A program made the translations under genes and the position numbers. From Pseudaeromonas sp963677375 (GTDB taxonomy: Bacteria > Pseudomonadota > Gammaproteobacteria > Enterobacterales > Aeromonadaceae), in contig CAXXIF010000002.1 of the NCBI GenBank assembly GCA_963677375.2, positions 149,820-213,819 on the forward strand: a stretch of 64,000 nt of DNA, written 5' to 3'. Positions 47,663-57,770 of this stretch are shown here, one piece after another (within the stretch, counting starts at the first letter, position 1; each line of letters starts with the position of its first letter). The notes beneath the pieces were generated by a model, which saw only the letters and a list, made by a program, of their open reading frames with translations, ran no database searches and was not told where the DNA came from.

Positions 47663-48994
47663 TTATTCCGGCGCCCAGCGCAACGTTAGACCCGCTTCGG
47701 CGCCGGCGACGAAATCCTGACAGATAAAGACCCCAACCGCTGCCGCCAGTTGCTCACCATAGAACAACATGGGGATCTGATCCCGACGCCAGGGGGCGAC
47801 GCCATACTCTTGCCATAATTTTTTCAAAGTTCGGGACCCGCAACGCCCTGCCGGATGCGCCCGCTCACCGCCCCGGATCGCAAACCGGAGCGACAGCGGC
47901 TCATCAGCACGCGGCAGGCGCAGATCGGCCCCGGTCGCCGCCAGACTCAGGCTCAACAGTCGTCCGGATATGGACCACGTTCCTGGATATGACAATCCGA
48001 GAATATCGGCAGGCCTCTCATCCGCCATCGCAAGCCAGTGCAAAGCCCCTTGATAACGGCGGATCACCCCGCACTCGGTCTTGAGCTGTGGGTTGGCATC
48101 CTGCCGCGCCTCTGCTACTTCCGACCAAATCCGCAGCAGAGCTCCTCGCTCCGGCACTGTGCCACTGCGCTCACGCAACCAGTGCCGCAATACGTTGTGC
48201 CGCCGAGGCAGCGACAGCGCCGCCAACTGACTCAGCAGCAGGCTGTCATCCGCCTGCAGGCTGGCCTTCATGTCCAGCTCGGCAACCTCGGTCACCAAGG
48301 CCTCTTGCTCACGGCAGAGTTCCGCACTGCGGCTGGCCGTGTTCCCGATGCTCGGCCAACGCGCCTGCAGACGAGGCAGGATCTGGGCCCGCAAGAAGTT
48401 GCGATCGAAACGCTCATCCTGATTGCTATCATCTTCAATCCACTGCAACCGCTGTTGCCGGGCCCAGCCGGAGAGCGCGGCTCGGCTGCAATCGAGTAAG
48501 GGCCGTACCAGTTCACCCTGAGCGAAGGCTTGCCGACGGGGCATGGCCGCCAACCCCCGCACCCCGGCACCACGTTTGAGTGCCAGCAGCAAGGTTTCTA
48601 GCTGGTCATCCTGATGATGGGCGGTCAGCAGGGTTCCCCCGCTGCTGGGCAGATGCCGCGCCAAGGCCTGATAGCGAGCCTCTCGTGCCCGAGCCTCCAG
48701 ACTTTCGCGCCGTGCCGCGGTCACAGCGACCCGCTCCACATGGCAAGGCACTCCCAGCTCGGCACAGATGTGCAGACAATGTTCGGCCCAGGCGTCGGCG
48801 TTGAGGTTCAGCCCATGATGCACATGCACGGCAGTGAGTGTGTAAGCTGGATGTAACGCCACAAAACGCGCTAACCAGACCAGCAAGACATGGGAGTCCA
48901 TGCCGCCGCTATAGGCGACCACCAAGGGCCCCGGCCTCACCTGTTCGGCCAGCCAAGCCAGATGGGACTCCATCAGCACATCGACATCCTTCAT
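47663..48994 (-). CDS. tilS: TilS, tRNA(Ile)-lysidine synthetase
   Basis: A 443-residue protein. PP-loop VVAYSGGMDSHVLLVWLARF near residue 22, then TLLTAHHQDDQLETLLLALK and GAGVRGLAAMP. It modifies C34 of the minor tRNA-Ile(CAU) with lysine so that it reads AUA; essential. ATG 48994 follows a purine-rich ribosome site; the upstream frame to 49120 is not conserved-looking. Extra C-terminal domain present as in proteobacteria. Confidence 0.95.
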   Translation of the reverse strand: MKDVDVLMESHLAWLAEQVRPGPLVVAYSGGMDSHVLLVWLARFVALHPAYTLTAVHVHHGLNLNADAWAEHCLHICAELGVPCHVERVAVTAARRESLEARAREARYQALARHLPSSGGTLLTAHHQDDQLETLLLALKRGAGVRGLAAMPRRQAFAQGELVRPLLDCSRAALSGWARQQRLQWIEDDSNQDERFDRNFLRAQILPRLQARWPSIGNTASRSAELCREQEALVTEVAELDMKASLQADDSLLLSQLAALSLPRRHNVLRHWLRERSGTVPERGALLRIWSEVAEARQDANPQLKTECGVIRRYQGALHWLAMADERPADILGLSYPGTWSISGRLLSLSLAATGADLRLPRADEPLSLRFAIRGGERAHPAGRCGSRTLKKLWQEYGVAPWRRDQIPMLFYGEQLAAAVGVFICQDFVAGAEAGLTLRWAPE

Positions 48995-49242
48995 TCCGCT
49001 TCCCCCCTTCCGTACGCATGTATAACCCAGCGAACCTCGCATCACGGCGGCCATCATAACAGAGACGGGCGACCACCTAATCTTGTAGTACTTAGTCGGG
49101 GTTACTCCGGGAACAGACAATCTGTGACTCTGCTCGCCTTCCCCGGTGAACAGTCCGTGTTCTGGCAGTGTTCTGATGTCAAAGTCGATATGATAGCGGC
49201 CTCATTTGACCTATCTCATTCATCAGTCGACAAGGAGTGTCC

Positions 49243-50160
49243 ATGCACTGTCACCACTGCGGTACCCCCCATACGGAAGAGGCTCAGTTTTGTACCCAGT
49301 GCGGCCAATCACTATCGGCCGCCCCCCTCACACCAGCCGAAGAGAGTCGCGAAAATTTCCAGGCCATTCTGGGACCCAAGAACCAGGCCTACTACCTAGA
49401 TCGCTTCGAGGCGTTTGAAGCCAACGGCAAAACCACCTTCGGTTGGCATTGGCCTGCCTTCTTCGTCACCTTCTACTGGCTGCTGTATCGTAAAATGTGG
49501 CTGGCCGCCCTGCTCTATTTCATTCTGCCCTACGCGGTGACCACCGCCTTGGGCGTCATAGGTGCCCTAGTCGGCGGGCAGGGCCAGATGCTGGTGCTGG
49601 GAGGATATGGCGTGTATTGCCTGGCCATTCTCTTGCTCCCGCCTATGCTGGCCAACGGTCTCTACTACCGCCATTGTCAGAGCAAGATCCGCAAAGCCGA
49701 AGCCCAGTACTCCGAGCGTCAGCGTTTACTCGGCTACCTGTCGGGCAAGGGCGGCACCAGCAATGTGCTGTTATTTGTGGTGCTGATTTTTGGCCTGATC
49801 GCTGTGATTGGTATTCTGGCTGCCATCGCGCTGCCGGCTTATCAGGAGTACACCCAAAGAGCCAAGATGATGCAGGTCTACCAGACCGGTCAGGCCGTTA
49901 CTCAGGAATTGACTCTGTACTACGCGGACCATCAGGCCCTGCCCGACAATTTGAACCAGCTGACACTCCCGGCTTTACCGCCCCGGATCAGCGCTCTGCA
50001 ACTGGATAGTGAACAGGGGGTCCTCGCCCTGCAGCTAGCCGCCCCGGCCAGTGGACAATCGATGGAATTCGTCGCCAGTACCGATGCGAGCGGTGAACTG
50101 ATTTGGCACTGCCAGAGCCAGACCATACCCCCTCGTTCTCTGCCCGCCGCTTGTCGCTAG
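49243..50160 (+). CDS. Zinc-ribbon / DUF2628 / pilin-like fusion membrane protein
   Basis: A 305-residue protein. Residues 1-23 form a zinc ribbon (MHCHHCGTPHTEEAQFCTQC). Residues 45-150 contain hydrophobic segments typical of DUF2628 (FGWHWPAFFVTFYWLLYRKM). Residues 173-205 are a type IV pilin-like N-terminal helix (GLIAVIGILAAIALPAYQEY then TQRAK), followed by a pilin-like globular part ending in a Cys pair (WHCQSQ, PAACR). The prepilin peptidase site Gly-Phe-Thr-Leu-x-Glu is missing, so it is not a processed pilin. AAGGAG precedes ATG 49243. Confidence 0.8.
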   Translation: MHCHHCGTPHTEEAQFCTQCGQSLSAAPLTPAEESRENFQAILGPKNQAYYLDRFEAFEANGKTTFGWHWPAFFVTFYWLLYRKMWLAALLYFILPYAVTTALGVIGALVGGQGQMLVLGGYGVYCLAILLLPPMLANGLYYRHCQSKIRKAEAQYSERQRLLGYLSGKGGTSNVLLFVVLIFGLIAVIGILAAIALPAYQEYTQRAKMMQVYQTGQAVTQELTLYYADHQALPDNLNQLTLPALPPRISALQLDSEQGVLALQLAAPASGQSMEFVASTDASGELIWHCQSQTIPPRSLPAACR

Positions 50161-50191
50161 ACGCTCGGCAAAGGACAAACGACAGATAGCA

Positions 50192-50215
50192 AAAAGGCAC
50201 CCAAGGGTGCCTTTT
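50192..50215. terminator. Bidirectional terminator
   Basis: AAAAGGCACCC-AA-GGGTGCCTTTT, between the rightward fusion gene and leftward accA. Confidence 0.9.
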
Positions 50216-50240
50216 CATCATCGAAGCGCTGGTTGCTGCC

Positions 50241-51197
50241 TCAGCAATAACCAAACGACATCAGACGGTTATAGCGTTCCGTCAGCAGCTCGTCGGTGGA
50301 GAGACGACGCAGATCGGCCAAGTCTGCCAGCAGGCGCTTGCGCAGCAGAGCCGCCATCACATCATGATCCCGATGAGCGCCACCCAGTGGCTCCGGCACT
50401 ATGTTGTTGATGAGTTTCAACTGCTTCAACCGTTGCGCTGTGATGCCCATGGCCTCGGCGGCAGTAGAGGCCTTGTCGGCGCTCTTCCACAAGATGGAGG
50501 CACAGCCTTCCGGTGAAATCACCGAATAGGTGGAGTACTGCAGCATGTTGACCCGATCCCCGACGCCAATCGCCAGAGCACCGCCAGAACCACCCTCACC
50601 GATCACGGTACAGACAATCGGCACCTTGAGGCTGGACATCACCTTCAGATTCCGGGCGATGGCTTCCGACTGACCGCGCTCTTCAGCCCCGATCCCCGGA
50701 TAGGCACCCGGGGTGTCGATGAAGGTGATGATCGGCATCTTGAAACGTTCGGCCATCTGCATCAGACGCAGTGCCTTACGGTAGCCTTCAGGACGCGGCA
50801 TGCCGAAATTGCGGCGGATCTTTTCCTGAGTGTCACGCCCCTTTTGCTGGCCAATCACCATCACAGGCTCACCTTCAAAACGGGCGACGCCGCCGATGAT
50901 GGCCTTATCGTCGGCAAACGCCCGGTCACCGGCCAGTTCATCGAACTCGGTAAACAGGCGGCTGATGTAGTCCTTGGTGTAGGGACGACCAGGATGACGG
51001 GCAATTTGGGAAATCTGCCAAGCGCCAAGCTCGGAAAACAGCTTGCGTGTCAGCTCTTCGTTTTTCTTCTCCAGCCGGGAAATCTCCTCGGAGATATCCA
51101 CGTTGCTCCCCACGCCGGAACTGACATGTTTAAGCTCATCAATCTGAGCCAACAGCTCGGCAATCGGTTGTTCAAAATCCAGAAAATTCAAATTCAT
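50241..51197 (-). CDS. accA: Acetyl-CoA carboxylase carboxyltransferase subunit alpha
   Basis: A 318-residue protein. MNLNFLDFEQPIAELLAQID, RHPGRPYTKDYISRLFTEFD, FIDTPGAYPGIGAEERGQSE and EGGSGGALAIGVGDRVNMLQ are AccA hallmarks. With AccD it transfers the carboxyl group from biotin to acetyl-CoA, the first step of fatty-acid synthesis. Directly after dnaE, an order conserved in gammaproteobacteria. Confidence 0.97.
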   Translation of the reverse strand: MNLNFLDFEQPIAELLAQIDELKHVSSGVGSNVDISEEISRLEKKNEELTRKLFSELGAWQISQIARHPGRPYTKDYISRLFTEFDELAGDRAFADDKAIIGGVARFEGEPVMVIGQQKGRDTQEKIRRNFGMPRPEGYRKALRLMQMAERFKMPIITFIDTPGAYPGIGAEERGQSEAIARNLKVMSSLKVPIVCTVIGEGGSGGALAIGVGDRVNMLQYSTYSVISPEGCASILWKSADKASTAAEAMGITAQRLKQLKLINNIVPEPLGGAHRDHDVMAALLRKRLLADLADLRRLSTDELLTERYNRLMSFGYC

Positions 51198-51214
51198 AGT
51201 GATATCCGAAATCG

Positions 51215-54200
51215 CTACTCAAAAATCAGGTCGACATTCTGCTTGCCTAACAGCAGCTGCAGGTCGTCCAGTAGTTGATCGGTGGGCGTAACTCGCCACT
51301 CGGTGCCTAGTTGCAAAGCGGCCTGTACGCCAGGTTTGCGGTAGCATACCTGAACCGGACAGATACCGGCACGATGGGGTTGCATAATTTCAGCAAAACG
51401 CTGGAAAAATCGCTCATCAATTTGTTTTTGTTGCAGCTTCAGCCGCAGTCCGCGCGCATAACGCGCCCGTGCGTCAGAAATATCCATCAACTCCCGGGCC
51501 GACATCTTAAGCCCACCGGAGAAGTCGTCAAAGCTGACCTGTCCACTGACAACCAGTATCTTGTCTTGGACAAGTAAATTTTCATAACGTTCCAGCGCTT
51601 CGCTGAACAGTGTGATATCGAGCCGGCCGGAGCGATCATCCAGAGTCAGGATGCCCATCCGGTTGCCCCGTTTGGTCACCAGAACCCGGGCCGCAATCAC
51701 CAAACCCGCCACAGTCGTGATCTTGTCCCGCTCGGTAGCATGCACCTCACTCAGACGGCCGGAGACATAATACTTGAGCTCGGGCAGATACTGATTGATG
51801 GGATGACCGGTCAGATACAGTCCCAGCGTCTCCCGTTCCCCTTCCAGCCAGATCTTGTCCGGCCACTCGGGTACCACGGCAAAACTCGGGCTCGGCAGCA
51901 CAGCATCCGCATCGGTGGCAAAGATATCGCCAAACAGATCGTTCTGCCCGCGCGCCAGATCCTTGGCCTTCTGCTCGGCGGCTTTCATCGCCTCTTCCAG
52001 ACTGGCCATCAGTGCCGCACGGTGGGGACCCAGCCGGTCCAGCGCCCCGGAGTAGATGAGCTTTTCCATCACCCGTTTGTTCAGCCGCTTGATGTCGACT
52101 CGGTTGCAAAAATCGAACAAATCACGGAACGGCCCGCCCTGATTACGGGCTTCGATGATGGCCTCGATAGGCCCCTCACCCACCCCCTTGACCGCGCCGA
52201 TGCCATAGACGATATGGCCTTGCTGGTTGACGGTGAACCGATACTGGCCGCTGTTGACGTCCGGCGGAATGATGGTCAGCTTCATGCGCTGACACTCATC
52301 CACTAGGGTCACTATCTTGTCGGTATTATCCATATCCGCGGTCATGACCGCCGCCATGAACTCGGCCGGGAAGTGGGTCTTCAACCATAAGGTCTGATAG
52401 GAAACCAGAGCGTAAGCCGCGGAGTGCGACTTGTTGAAGCCGTAACCGGCGAATTTCTCCACCAGATCGAAGATCTTCATCGCCAGTTCGCCATCGACCC
52501 CATTGGCAACCGAGCCGGATTCGAAGCCTGCCCGCTGCTTGGCCATCTCTTCCGGCTTTTTCTTACCCATGGCGCGACGCAGCATATCTGCGCCCCCCAG
52601 GGTATAACCGGCTAGGGTCTGGGCGATCTGCATGACCTGTTCCTGATACAGTATGATGCCGTAGGTCGGCTCCAGGATCGGTTTCAGGGATTCATGCTGC
52701 CACTGGACATCGGGATAGGAGATGGCTTCCCGACCGTGTTTCCGATCGATGAAGTTATCCACCATCCCCGATTGCAGCGGGCCCGGACGGAACAGGGCCA
52801 CCAGAGCGATCATATCTTCGAAACAGTCAGGCTTGAGGCGCTTGATCAAATCCTTCATACCTCGGGATTCCAACTGGAATACCGCAGTAGTCTCATGGGC
52901 CAACAGGGTGCGGAACGAGGCTTTATCTTCCAGTGATATGGCTTCGATACGAACCGGCTCTTTGCCCTCCTGCTGCAGGCGTGGATTGATCATATCCAGC
53001 GCCCATTGGATGATGGTCAGGGTCCGCAGCCCCAAAAAGTCAAACTTGACCAGACCGGCATATTCGACGTCGTTTTTGTCGAACTGGGTCACCGGGTTAT
53101 TGCCTTCACTATCGCAATACAGGGGGGCGAAGTCGGTAATTCGAGTCGGCGCTATCACCACGCCGCCCGCATGTTTACCGGCATTGCGGGTTACCCCTTC
53201 AAGCTTGCGCGCCATGTCGATGAGGGCTTTGACCTCTTCATCTTGCTCGTACAGCTCGGGGAGTTTGGGTTCGGCTTCAAAGGCTTTGGCCAGGGTCATT
53301 CCCGGATCGGGCGGCACCAGCTTGGAGATGCGGTCGCAAAAACCGTAGGCATGTCCCAGCACCCGCCCTACATCGCGGATCGCCGCCTTGGCGGCCATGG
53401 TCCCGAAGGTGATGATCTGGGAGACAGCTTCCCGGCCATACATATCGGCGACGTGATCGATCACCTCATCCCGGCGATCCATGCAAAAGTCGACGTCGAA
53501 GTCAGGCATCGAGACCCGCTCCGGGTTCAAAAACCGTTCGAACAGCAGGTCAAATTCCAGAGGGTCCAGATCGGTGATCTTCAGGGCATAAGCGACCAGT
53601 GAACCGGCCCCCGAACCCCGCCCCGGCCCCACCGGAATATTGTGATCCTTGGACCACTGGATAAACTCCATCACGATGAGGAAGTAACCGGGGAAGCCCA
53701 TCTGGTTGATCACCTTGAGCTCGATATCCAGCCGCTCGTCATATTCAGCCCGTTTCTGGGCCCGGACTTCCGGCTCAGGGAACAGGAACTCCAGCCGCGC
53801 CTCAAGCCCCTCTTTGGATCGCGCCACCAGAAAATCTTCGGTGGACATGTCGCCGGTCGGAAATTGGGGGAGAAAATATTCGCCCAGCCGCACAGTGACA
53901 TTACAGCGCTTGGCAATTTCGACGCTGTTGGCCAACGCCTCAGGCAGATCGGCAAACAGCTCGACCATTTGCTCCTGGCTTTTCAGATACTGCTGGGGAC
54001 TGAAACGCTTGGGACGGCGACTGTCGTCCAGGGTATAGCCATCATGGATGGCAACCCGGATCTCGTGGGCATCAAAATCTTCTTCGTTGAGAAATACCAC
54101 TTCATTAGTGGCGACCACGGGCAAGCTGTATTCCTGTGCCAGAGGCACCACCATGCGGATGTAGGTCTCTTCATCGGGGCGACCGGTACGAGTCAATTCC

Positions 54201-54703
54201 AGATAGAAACGGTCGGGGAAATGCTGGCAATAAAAATCGGTACAGCGAGCCACCATGGCTTCGTTGCCCTTGAGTAAAAACTTGCCGATATCGCCGTCCC
54301 GACCTCCGGAGATCAGGATCACCCCGGTGTTGTGTTCGATCAGCCACTGCTTGTCGACCACAGGTAGATCCTGCACATGGCCTCGCAGGTAGGATTTGGA
54401 GATGAGTTGCACCAGGTTCTGCTGTCCCTCATTGGTCATCGCCAGACCGGTCAGACGAAACAACTCGTCGCCCAGCTCTTCGCTCTGCACCCAGAGGTCA
54501 ACACCAACCACAGGCTTCATCCCCTTGCCGTGGGCATCGCCATAAAAGCGCACCAGTCCGCACTGGTTCATTTGATCGGTGATAGCCATGGCCGGCATAC
54601 CGAATTCAGCAGCGCGAGCCACCAACGGCTTGATCTTCTGCAATCCGTCGACCATGGAGAAGTCGGAATGGACACGCAAATGTATGAAGCGAGGTTCGGA
54701 CAT
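51215..54703 (-). CDS. dnaE: DNA polymerase III subunit alpha
   Basis: A 1162-residue protein, close to E. coli's 1160. PHP domain FIHLRVHSDFSMVDGLQKIK at the start; catalytic palm GRGSGAGSLVAYALKITDLD with the aspartates in MPDFDVDFCMDRR; a beta-clamp-binding motif QNDLF near residue 920; then an OB-fold (ITTVAGLVIAARVLVTKRGN). Replicative polymerase. Lies between rnhB and accA as in E. coli. Confidence 0.98.
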   Translation of the reverse strand: MSEPRFIHLRVHSDFSMVDGLQKIKPLVARAAEFGMPAMAITDQMNQCGLVRFYGDAHGKGMKPVVGVDLWVQSEELGDELFRLTGLAMTNEGQQNLVQLISKSYLRGHVQDLPVVDKQWLIEHNTGVILISGGRDGDIGKFLLKGNEAMVARCTDFYCQHFPDRFYLELTRTGRPDEETYIRMVVPLAQEYSLPVVATNEVVFLNEEDFDAHEIRVAIHDGYTLDDSRRPKRFSPQQYLKSQEQMVELFADLPEALANSVEIAKRCNVTVRLGEYFLPQFPTGDMSTEDFLVARSKEGLEARLEFLFPEPEVRAQKRAEYDERLDIELKVINQMGFPGYFLIVMEFIQWSKDHNIPVGPGRGSGAGSLVAYALKITDLDPLEFDLLFERFLNPERVSMPDFDVDFCMDRRDEVIDHVADMYGREAVSQIITFGTMAAKAAIRDVGRVLGHAYGFCDRISKLVPPDPGMTLAKAFEAEPKLPELYEQDEEVKALIDMARKLEGVTRNAGKHAGGVVIAPTRITDFAPLYCDSEGNNPVTQFDKNDVEYAGLVKFDFLGLRTLTIIQWALDMINPRLQQEGKEPVRIEAISLEDKASFRTLLAHETTAVFQLESRGMKDLIKRLKPDCFEDMIALVALFRPGPLQSGMVDNFIDRKHGREAISYPDVQWQHESLKPILEPTYGIILYQEQVMQIAQTLAGYTLGGADMLRRAMGKKKPEEMAKQRAGFESGSVANGVDGELAMKIFDLVEKFAGYGFNKSHSAAYALVSYQTLWLKTHFPAEFMAAVMTADMDNTDKIVTLVDECQRMKLTIIPPDVNSGQYRFTVNQQGHIVYGIGAVKGVGEGPIEAIIEARNQGGPFRDLFDFCNRVDIKRLNKRVMEKLIYSGALDRLGPHRAALMASLEEAMKAAEQKAKDLARGQNDLFGDIFATDADAVLPSPSFAVVPEWPDKIWLEGERETLGLYLTGHPINQYLPELKYYVSGRLSEVHATERDKITTVAGLVIAARVLVTKRGNRMGILTLDDRSGRLDITLFSEALERYENLLVQDKILVVSGQVSFDDFSGGLKMSARELMDISDARARYARGLRLKLQQKQIDERFFQRFAEIMQPHRAGICPVQVCYRKPGVQAALQLGTEWRVTPTDQLLDDLQLLLGKQNVDLIFE

Positions 54704-54741
54704 CTTCGTTTATTCCTACATGACACAACGAGCGAAAGCGA

Positions 54742-55344
54742 TCATTCCAGACCAAGAGCCAGACGTACCGGACGAAAACTGCGTCTGTGATCCGGGGTGG
54801 CGCCAAATTGCTGCAGACGAGCCAGGTGTTCAGCGGTGGGATAGCCCTTATGCCGGGCAAAACCATAACCGGGGAAGCGTTGGTCTAGCTCGGCCATTTC
54901 ACGATCCCGCGTGACTTTGGCCAGAATGGAGGCGGCACTGATTTCGGCAACTTTGCTATCCCCTTTGACAATAGCCATAGCCTGGATACCAAAATCCGGG
55001 GTCCGGTTGCCATCGACCAACACATAGCCTGGGCGGATCGACAAGGCCGCAACCGCACGTTGCATAGCCAACATGGTCGCCCAGAGAATATTCAGGGAAT
55101 CAATTTCTGCAGGCGAACAGCGACCAATGGCAAATGCCAGCGCCTTGTCGATGATCTCGTCATATAGCGCCAGACGCTTTTTCTCGGAGAGCTGCTTCGA
55201 ATCGTTCAGCCCGATGATCGGACGCTGCGGGTCTAGGATCACCGCTGCGGTGACCACATCCCCAACCAGCGGGCCCCGACCCACCTCATCCACACCAGCC
55301 ACGCGGACAGTCTGGATATCACAGGGATAGAGAAAGTCGTTCAT
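54742..55344 (-). CDS. rnhB: Ribonuclease HII
   Basis: A 200-residue protein. VAGVDEVGRGPLVGDVVTAA near residue 16 carries the catalytic Asp-Glu; YVLVDGNRTPD and EISAASILAKVTRDREM follow. It removes RNA primers and misincorporated ribonucleotides. ATG overlaps the lpxB stop (ATGA). Confidence 0.96.
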   Translation of the reverse strand: MNDFLYPCDIQTVRVAGVDEVGRGPLVGDVVTAAVILDPQRPIIGLNDSKQLSEKKRLALYDEIIDKALAFAIGRCSPAEIDSLNILWATMLAMQRAVAALSIRPGYVLVDGNRTPDFGIQAMAIVKGDSKVAEISAASILAKVTRDREMAELDQRFPGYGFARHKGYPTAEHLARLQQFGATPDHRRSFRPVRLALGLE

Positions 55345-56492
55345 GGCGTTTCCAGCAGGTGCAGTACGGCATGTGCAGCTTGTTTGTCCGCATCACAACG
55401 AATCAACTGATGCAGACGGGCAAATTCGGTTAGCAAGGGCTGATTATCCTGATTCAGAAGCTGGCTTACTTCCCGGTAGATGGCTTCCGGGGTGCATTCC
55501 TGCTGGATCAGTTCCGGCACTAATGTTTTACCTGCTAATAAGTTGGGTAAGGCGAAGGTGCGGATCTTGACCAGGCGCTCGGCCAACCAGAAGGTCAACG
55601 CATTCACCTTGTACCCCACCACCATGGGTCGCTTGACCAGCATGGCCTCCAGAGTCGCAGTGCCCGAAGCCAGCAAGATTGCATCACCAGCCGCCATGAC
55701 ATCCCGGCCCTGTCCATCAAACAGATGGATGGGTAACTCGGGCGCCGTCGCCGCCAGAATGGCTTCAAATTGTGTACGACGCCGCTCATTCACCAACGGC
55801 ACCACAAATTCCAGTTCCGGATAGGAGATTCGCAACAGTTGGCAGGCGCGCAAAAAGATGGGAGCCAACAACTCCACTTCCGCATGCCGACTACCCGGTA
55901 AGACAGCCAGGTAGGACTGATTGGCATCCAGCCCTAAACGCTCACAAGCCGAGCCTTTGTCACTACATAATGGGATGGCATCGGCCATGGTGTGTCCGAC
56001 AAAGCGGCATGGCGCCTGATGCTGATCATAAAAGGCTTTTTCGAAAGGCAAGAAGGCCAACACCAAATCGGTTGCCGCCTTGATTTTATGAATACGGGAT
56101 TGCCGCCAAGCCCAGACCGAGGGGCTGACATAATGAACCGTCTTGATGCCCCGACGCTTGAGTTGAAGTTCAACCCCGATATTGAAATCTGGCGCATCGA
56201 CGCCAATAAACAGATCGGGCGGATTATCCAGCAATTGCCGAATCAGGTGCCGGCGAACCTGCAACAACCGTGGCAGTCGTCCCAACACCTCGACTAACCC
56301 CATCACGGCCAGCTCTTCCATCTCAAACAGCGTCTGGATGCCCAGAGCCTGCATCCGCGGCCCGGCAATACCAACAAATTCGATATCCGGATGAATGGCT
56401 TGCAGTTCGCGCATCAGACCCGCAGCAAGAATATCGCCGGAGACTTCTCCGGCGACAATGGCAATACGCAGTGGACGCTTCAAGGTCGTCAT
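55341..56492 (-). CDS. lpxB: Lipid-A-disaccharide synthase
   Basis: A 383-residue protein. IAIVAGEVSGDILAAGLMRE, GIAGPRMQALG, FIGVDAPDFN, YVSPSVWAWRQSRIHKI, AVLPGSRHAEVELL and LASGTATLEAMLVKRPMVVG are the LpxB (GT19) signatures. It joins UDP-diacylglucosamine with lipid X at the inner membrane. Follows lpxA by 6 bases. Confidence 0.97.
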   Translation of the reverse strand: MTTLKRPLRIAIVAGEVSGDILAAGLMRELQAIHPDIEFVGIAGPRMQALGIQTLFEMEELAVMGLVEVLGRLPRLLQVRRHLIRQLLDNPPDLFIGVDAPDFNIGVELQLKRRGIKTVHYVSPSVWAWRQSRIHKIKAATDLVLAFLPFEKAFYDQHQAPCRFVGHTMADAIPLCSDKGSACERLGLDANQSYLAVLPGSRHAEVELLAPIFLRACQLLRISYPELEFVVPLVNERRRTQFEAILAATAPELPIHLFDGQGRDVMAAGDAILLASGTATLEAMLVKRPMVVGYKVNALTFWLAERLVKIRTFALPNLLAGKTLVPELIQQECTPEAIYREVSQLLNQDNQPLLTEFARLHQLIRCDADKQAAHAVLHLLETP

Positions 56493-56498
56493 AAATGA

Positions 56499-57287
56499 TT
56501 AGCGAACAATGCCGCGTTCATTTTGTTTGAGAAAATCAACGAACAGAGCAACGGCCGGCTCTTCGGCAGCCATAGCTTCGAGCTCAGGTAAGGCCGCCTC
56601 GATAGTGAGTCCCTGGCGATAGAGCAGTTTATACGCTCGCTTGACCATAACAATGGCCTCGGGTGAATAACCCCGACGCTTCAGCCCTTCACTATTGACA
56701 CCAAATGGTTTGGCATAGTGTCCAGCAGCCATGACGTACGGAGGGACATCCTTATTCAAGGCTGCCATACCGGCCACAAACGCATGTGAACCCACACGAC
56801 CAAACTGGTGAATGGCCGCCAGACCACCGAAAATGACCCAGTCACCGATGAAAACGTGTCCCGCCAGGGTGGCATTGTTGGCGAAGATGCAATCATCACC
56901 GATGATGCAGTCATGAGCCACGTGCACGTTCACCATGAACAGATTCCGGCTACCCACCTTGGTCAGAGATTGATCCTGCACCGTGCCACGATGGAAGGTA
57001 CAGTGTTCACGGATGACGTTTTGATCGCCAATCTCGAGCCTGGTTCGTTCACCCTTGTACTTCTTATCTTGGCAATCTTCGCCGATCGAACTGAATTGGA
57101 AGATCTTGTTACCCTGACCTATCTTGGTCGGTCCCTTGATCACCACATGGGAGCCAATCCAGCTTCCATCACCGATTTCGACCTCGGCACCGACTACAGT
57201 CCATGGGCCAATCTCAACATCGGCACCGATGATCGCATCCTCGTGGACAATAGCGGTTTCATGAATAACAGCGCTTGGATGGATCAT
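56499..57287 (-). CDS. lpxA: UDP-GlcNAc acyltransferase
   Basis: A 262-residue protein, the same length as E. coli LpxA, starting MIHPSAVIHETAIVHEDAII. Left-handed beta-helix hexapeptide repeats fill residues 1-185; the catalytic His lies in FMVNVHVAHDCIIGDDC and AIHQFGRVGSHAFVAG is the family segment near 160. First step of lipid A synthesis. ATG 57287 was chosen over 57311, which would overlap fabZ. Confidence 0.97.
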   Translation of the reverse strand: MIHPSAVIHETAIVHEDAIIGADVEIGPWTVVGAEVEIGDGSWIGSHVVIKGPTKIGQGNKIFQFSSIGEDCQDKKYKGERTRLEIGDQNVIREHCTFHRGTVQDQSLTKVGSRNLFMVNVHVAHDCIIGDDCIFANNATLAGHVFIGDWVIFGGLAAIHQFGRVGSHAFVAGMAALNKDVPPYVMAAGHYAKPFGVNSEGLKRRGYSPEAIVMVKRAYKLLYRQGLTIEAALPELEAMAAEEPAVALFVDFLKQNERGIVR

Positions 57288-57291
57288 GGCA

Positions 57292-57753
57292 TCAGCTCTC
57301 GCGTTTGGCACACATCAGTTCAGCAGTGCAAACTACTTCACCATCCACAGTCGCGACGCCGGTAAACTTGGCGATGCCACGACGTTCTTTCAAAAACTCG
57401 ACATCGAGAACCAACTGGTCTCCAGGCACTACAGGACGCTTGAAGCGAGCATTATCGATAGAGGCAAAATAATACAGCTCGTTTGGCTTGGGCTTACCCA
57501 CCATACGGAAGGCCAAAATGCCGGTGGCCTGGGCCATTGCTTCGAGGATCAATACGCCGGGTAGAACCGGTTTCTGAGGAAAATGTCCTTGGAAGAAGGG
57601 CTCATTGAACGACACATTTTTTATGGCTCGAAGCACCTTACGTCCCTCGCCGATCTCGTAGTTGACCACGCGGTCGACCAACAAGAAGGGGTAACGATGG
57701 GGCAACAATTCCAGAATTTCCTGGATGTCGAGTTGGTTAAGTTGGTTGCTCAA
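57292..57753 (-). CDS. fabZ: 3-hydroxyacyl-ACP dehydratase
   Basis: A 153-residue hot-dog-fold protein. LPHRYPFLLVDRV, EPFFQGHFPQKPVLPGVLIL then EAMAQ hold the catalytic His and Glu. Makes trans-2-enoyl-ACP in fatty-acid elongation and competes with LpxA for 3-hydroxymyristoyl-ACP, hence the conserved linkage. Ends 4 bases before lpxA. Confidence 0.97.
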   Translation of the reverse strand: MSNQLNQLDIQEILELLPHRYPFLLVDRVVNYEIGEGRKVLRAIKNVSFNEPFFQGHFPQKPVLPGVLILEAMAQATGILAFRMVGKPKPNELYYFASIDNARFKRPVVPGDQLVLDVEFLKERRGIAKFTGVATVDGEVVCTAELMCAKRES

Positions 57754-57770
57754 ACCTGTATCCTTATCGC

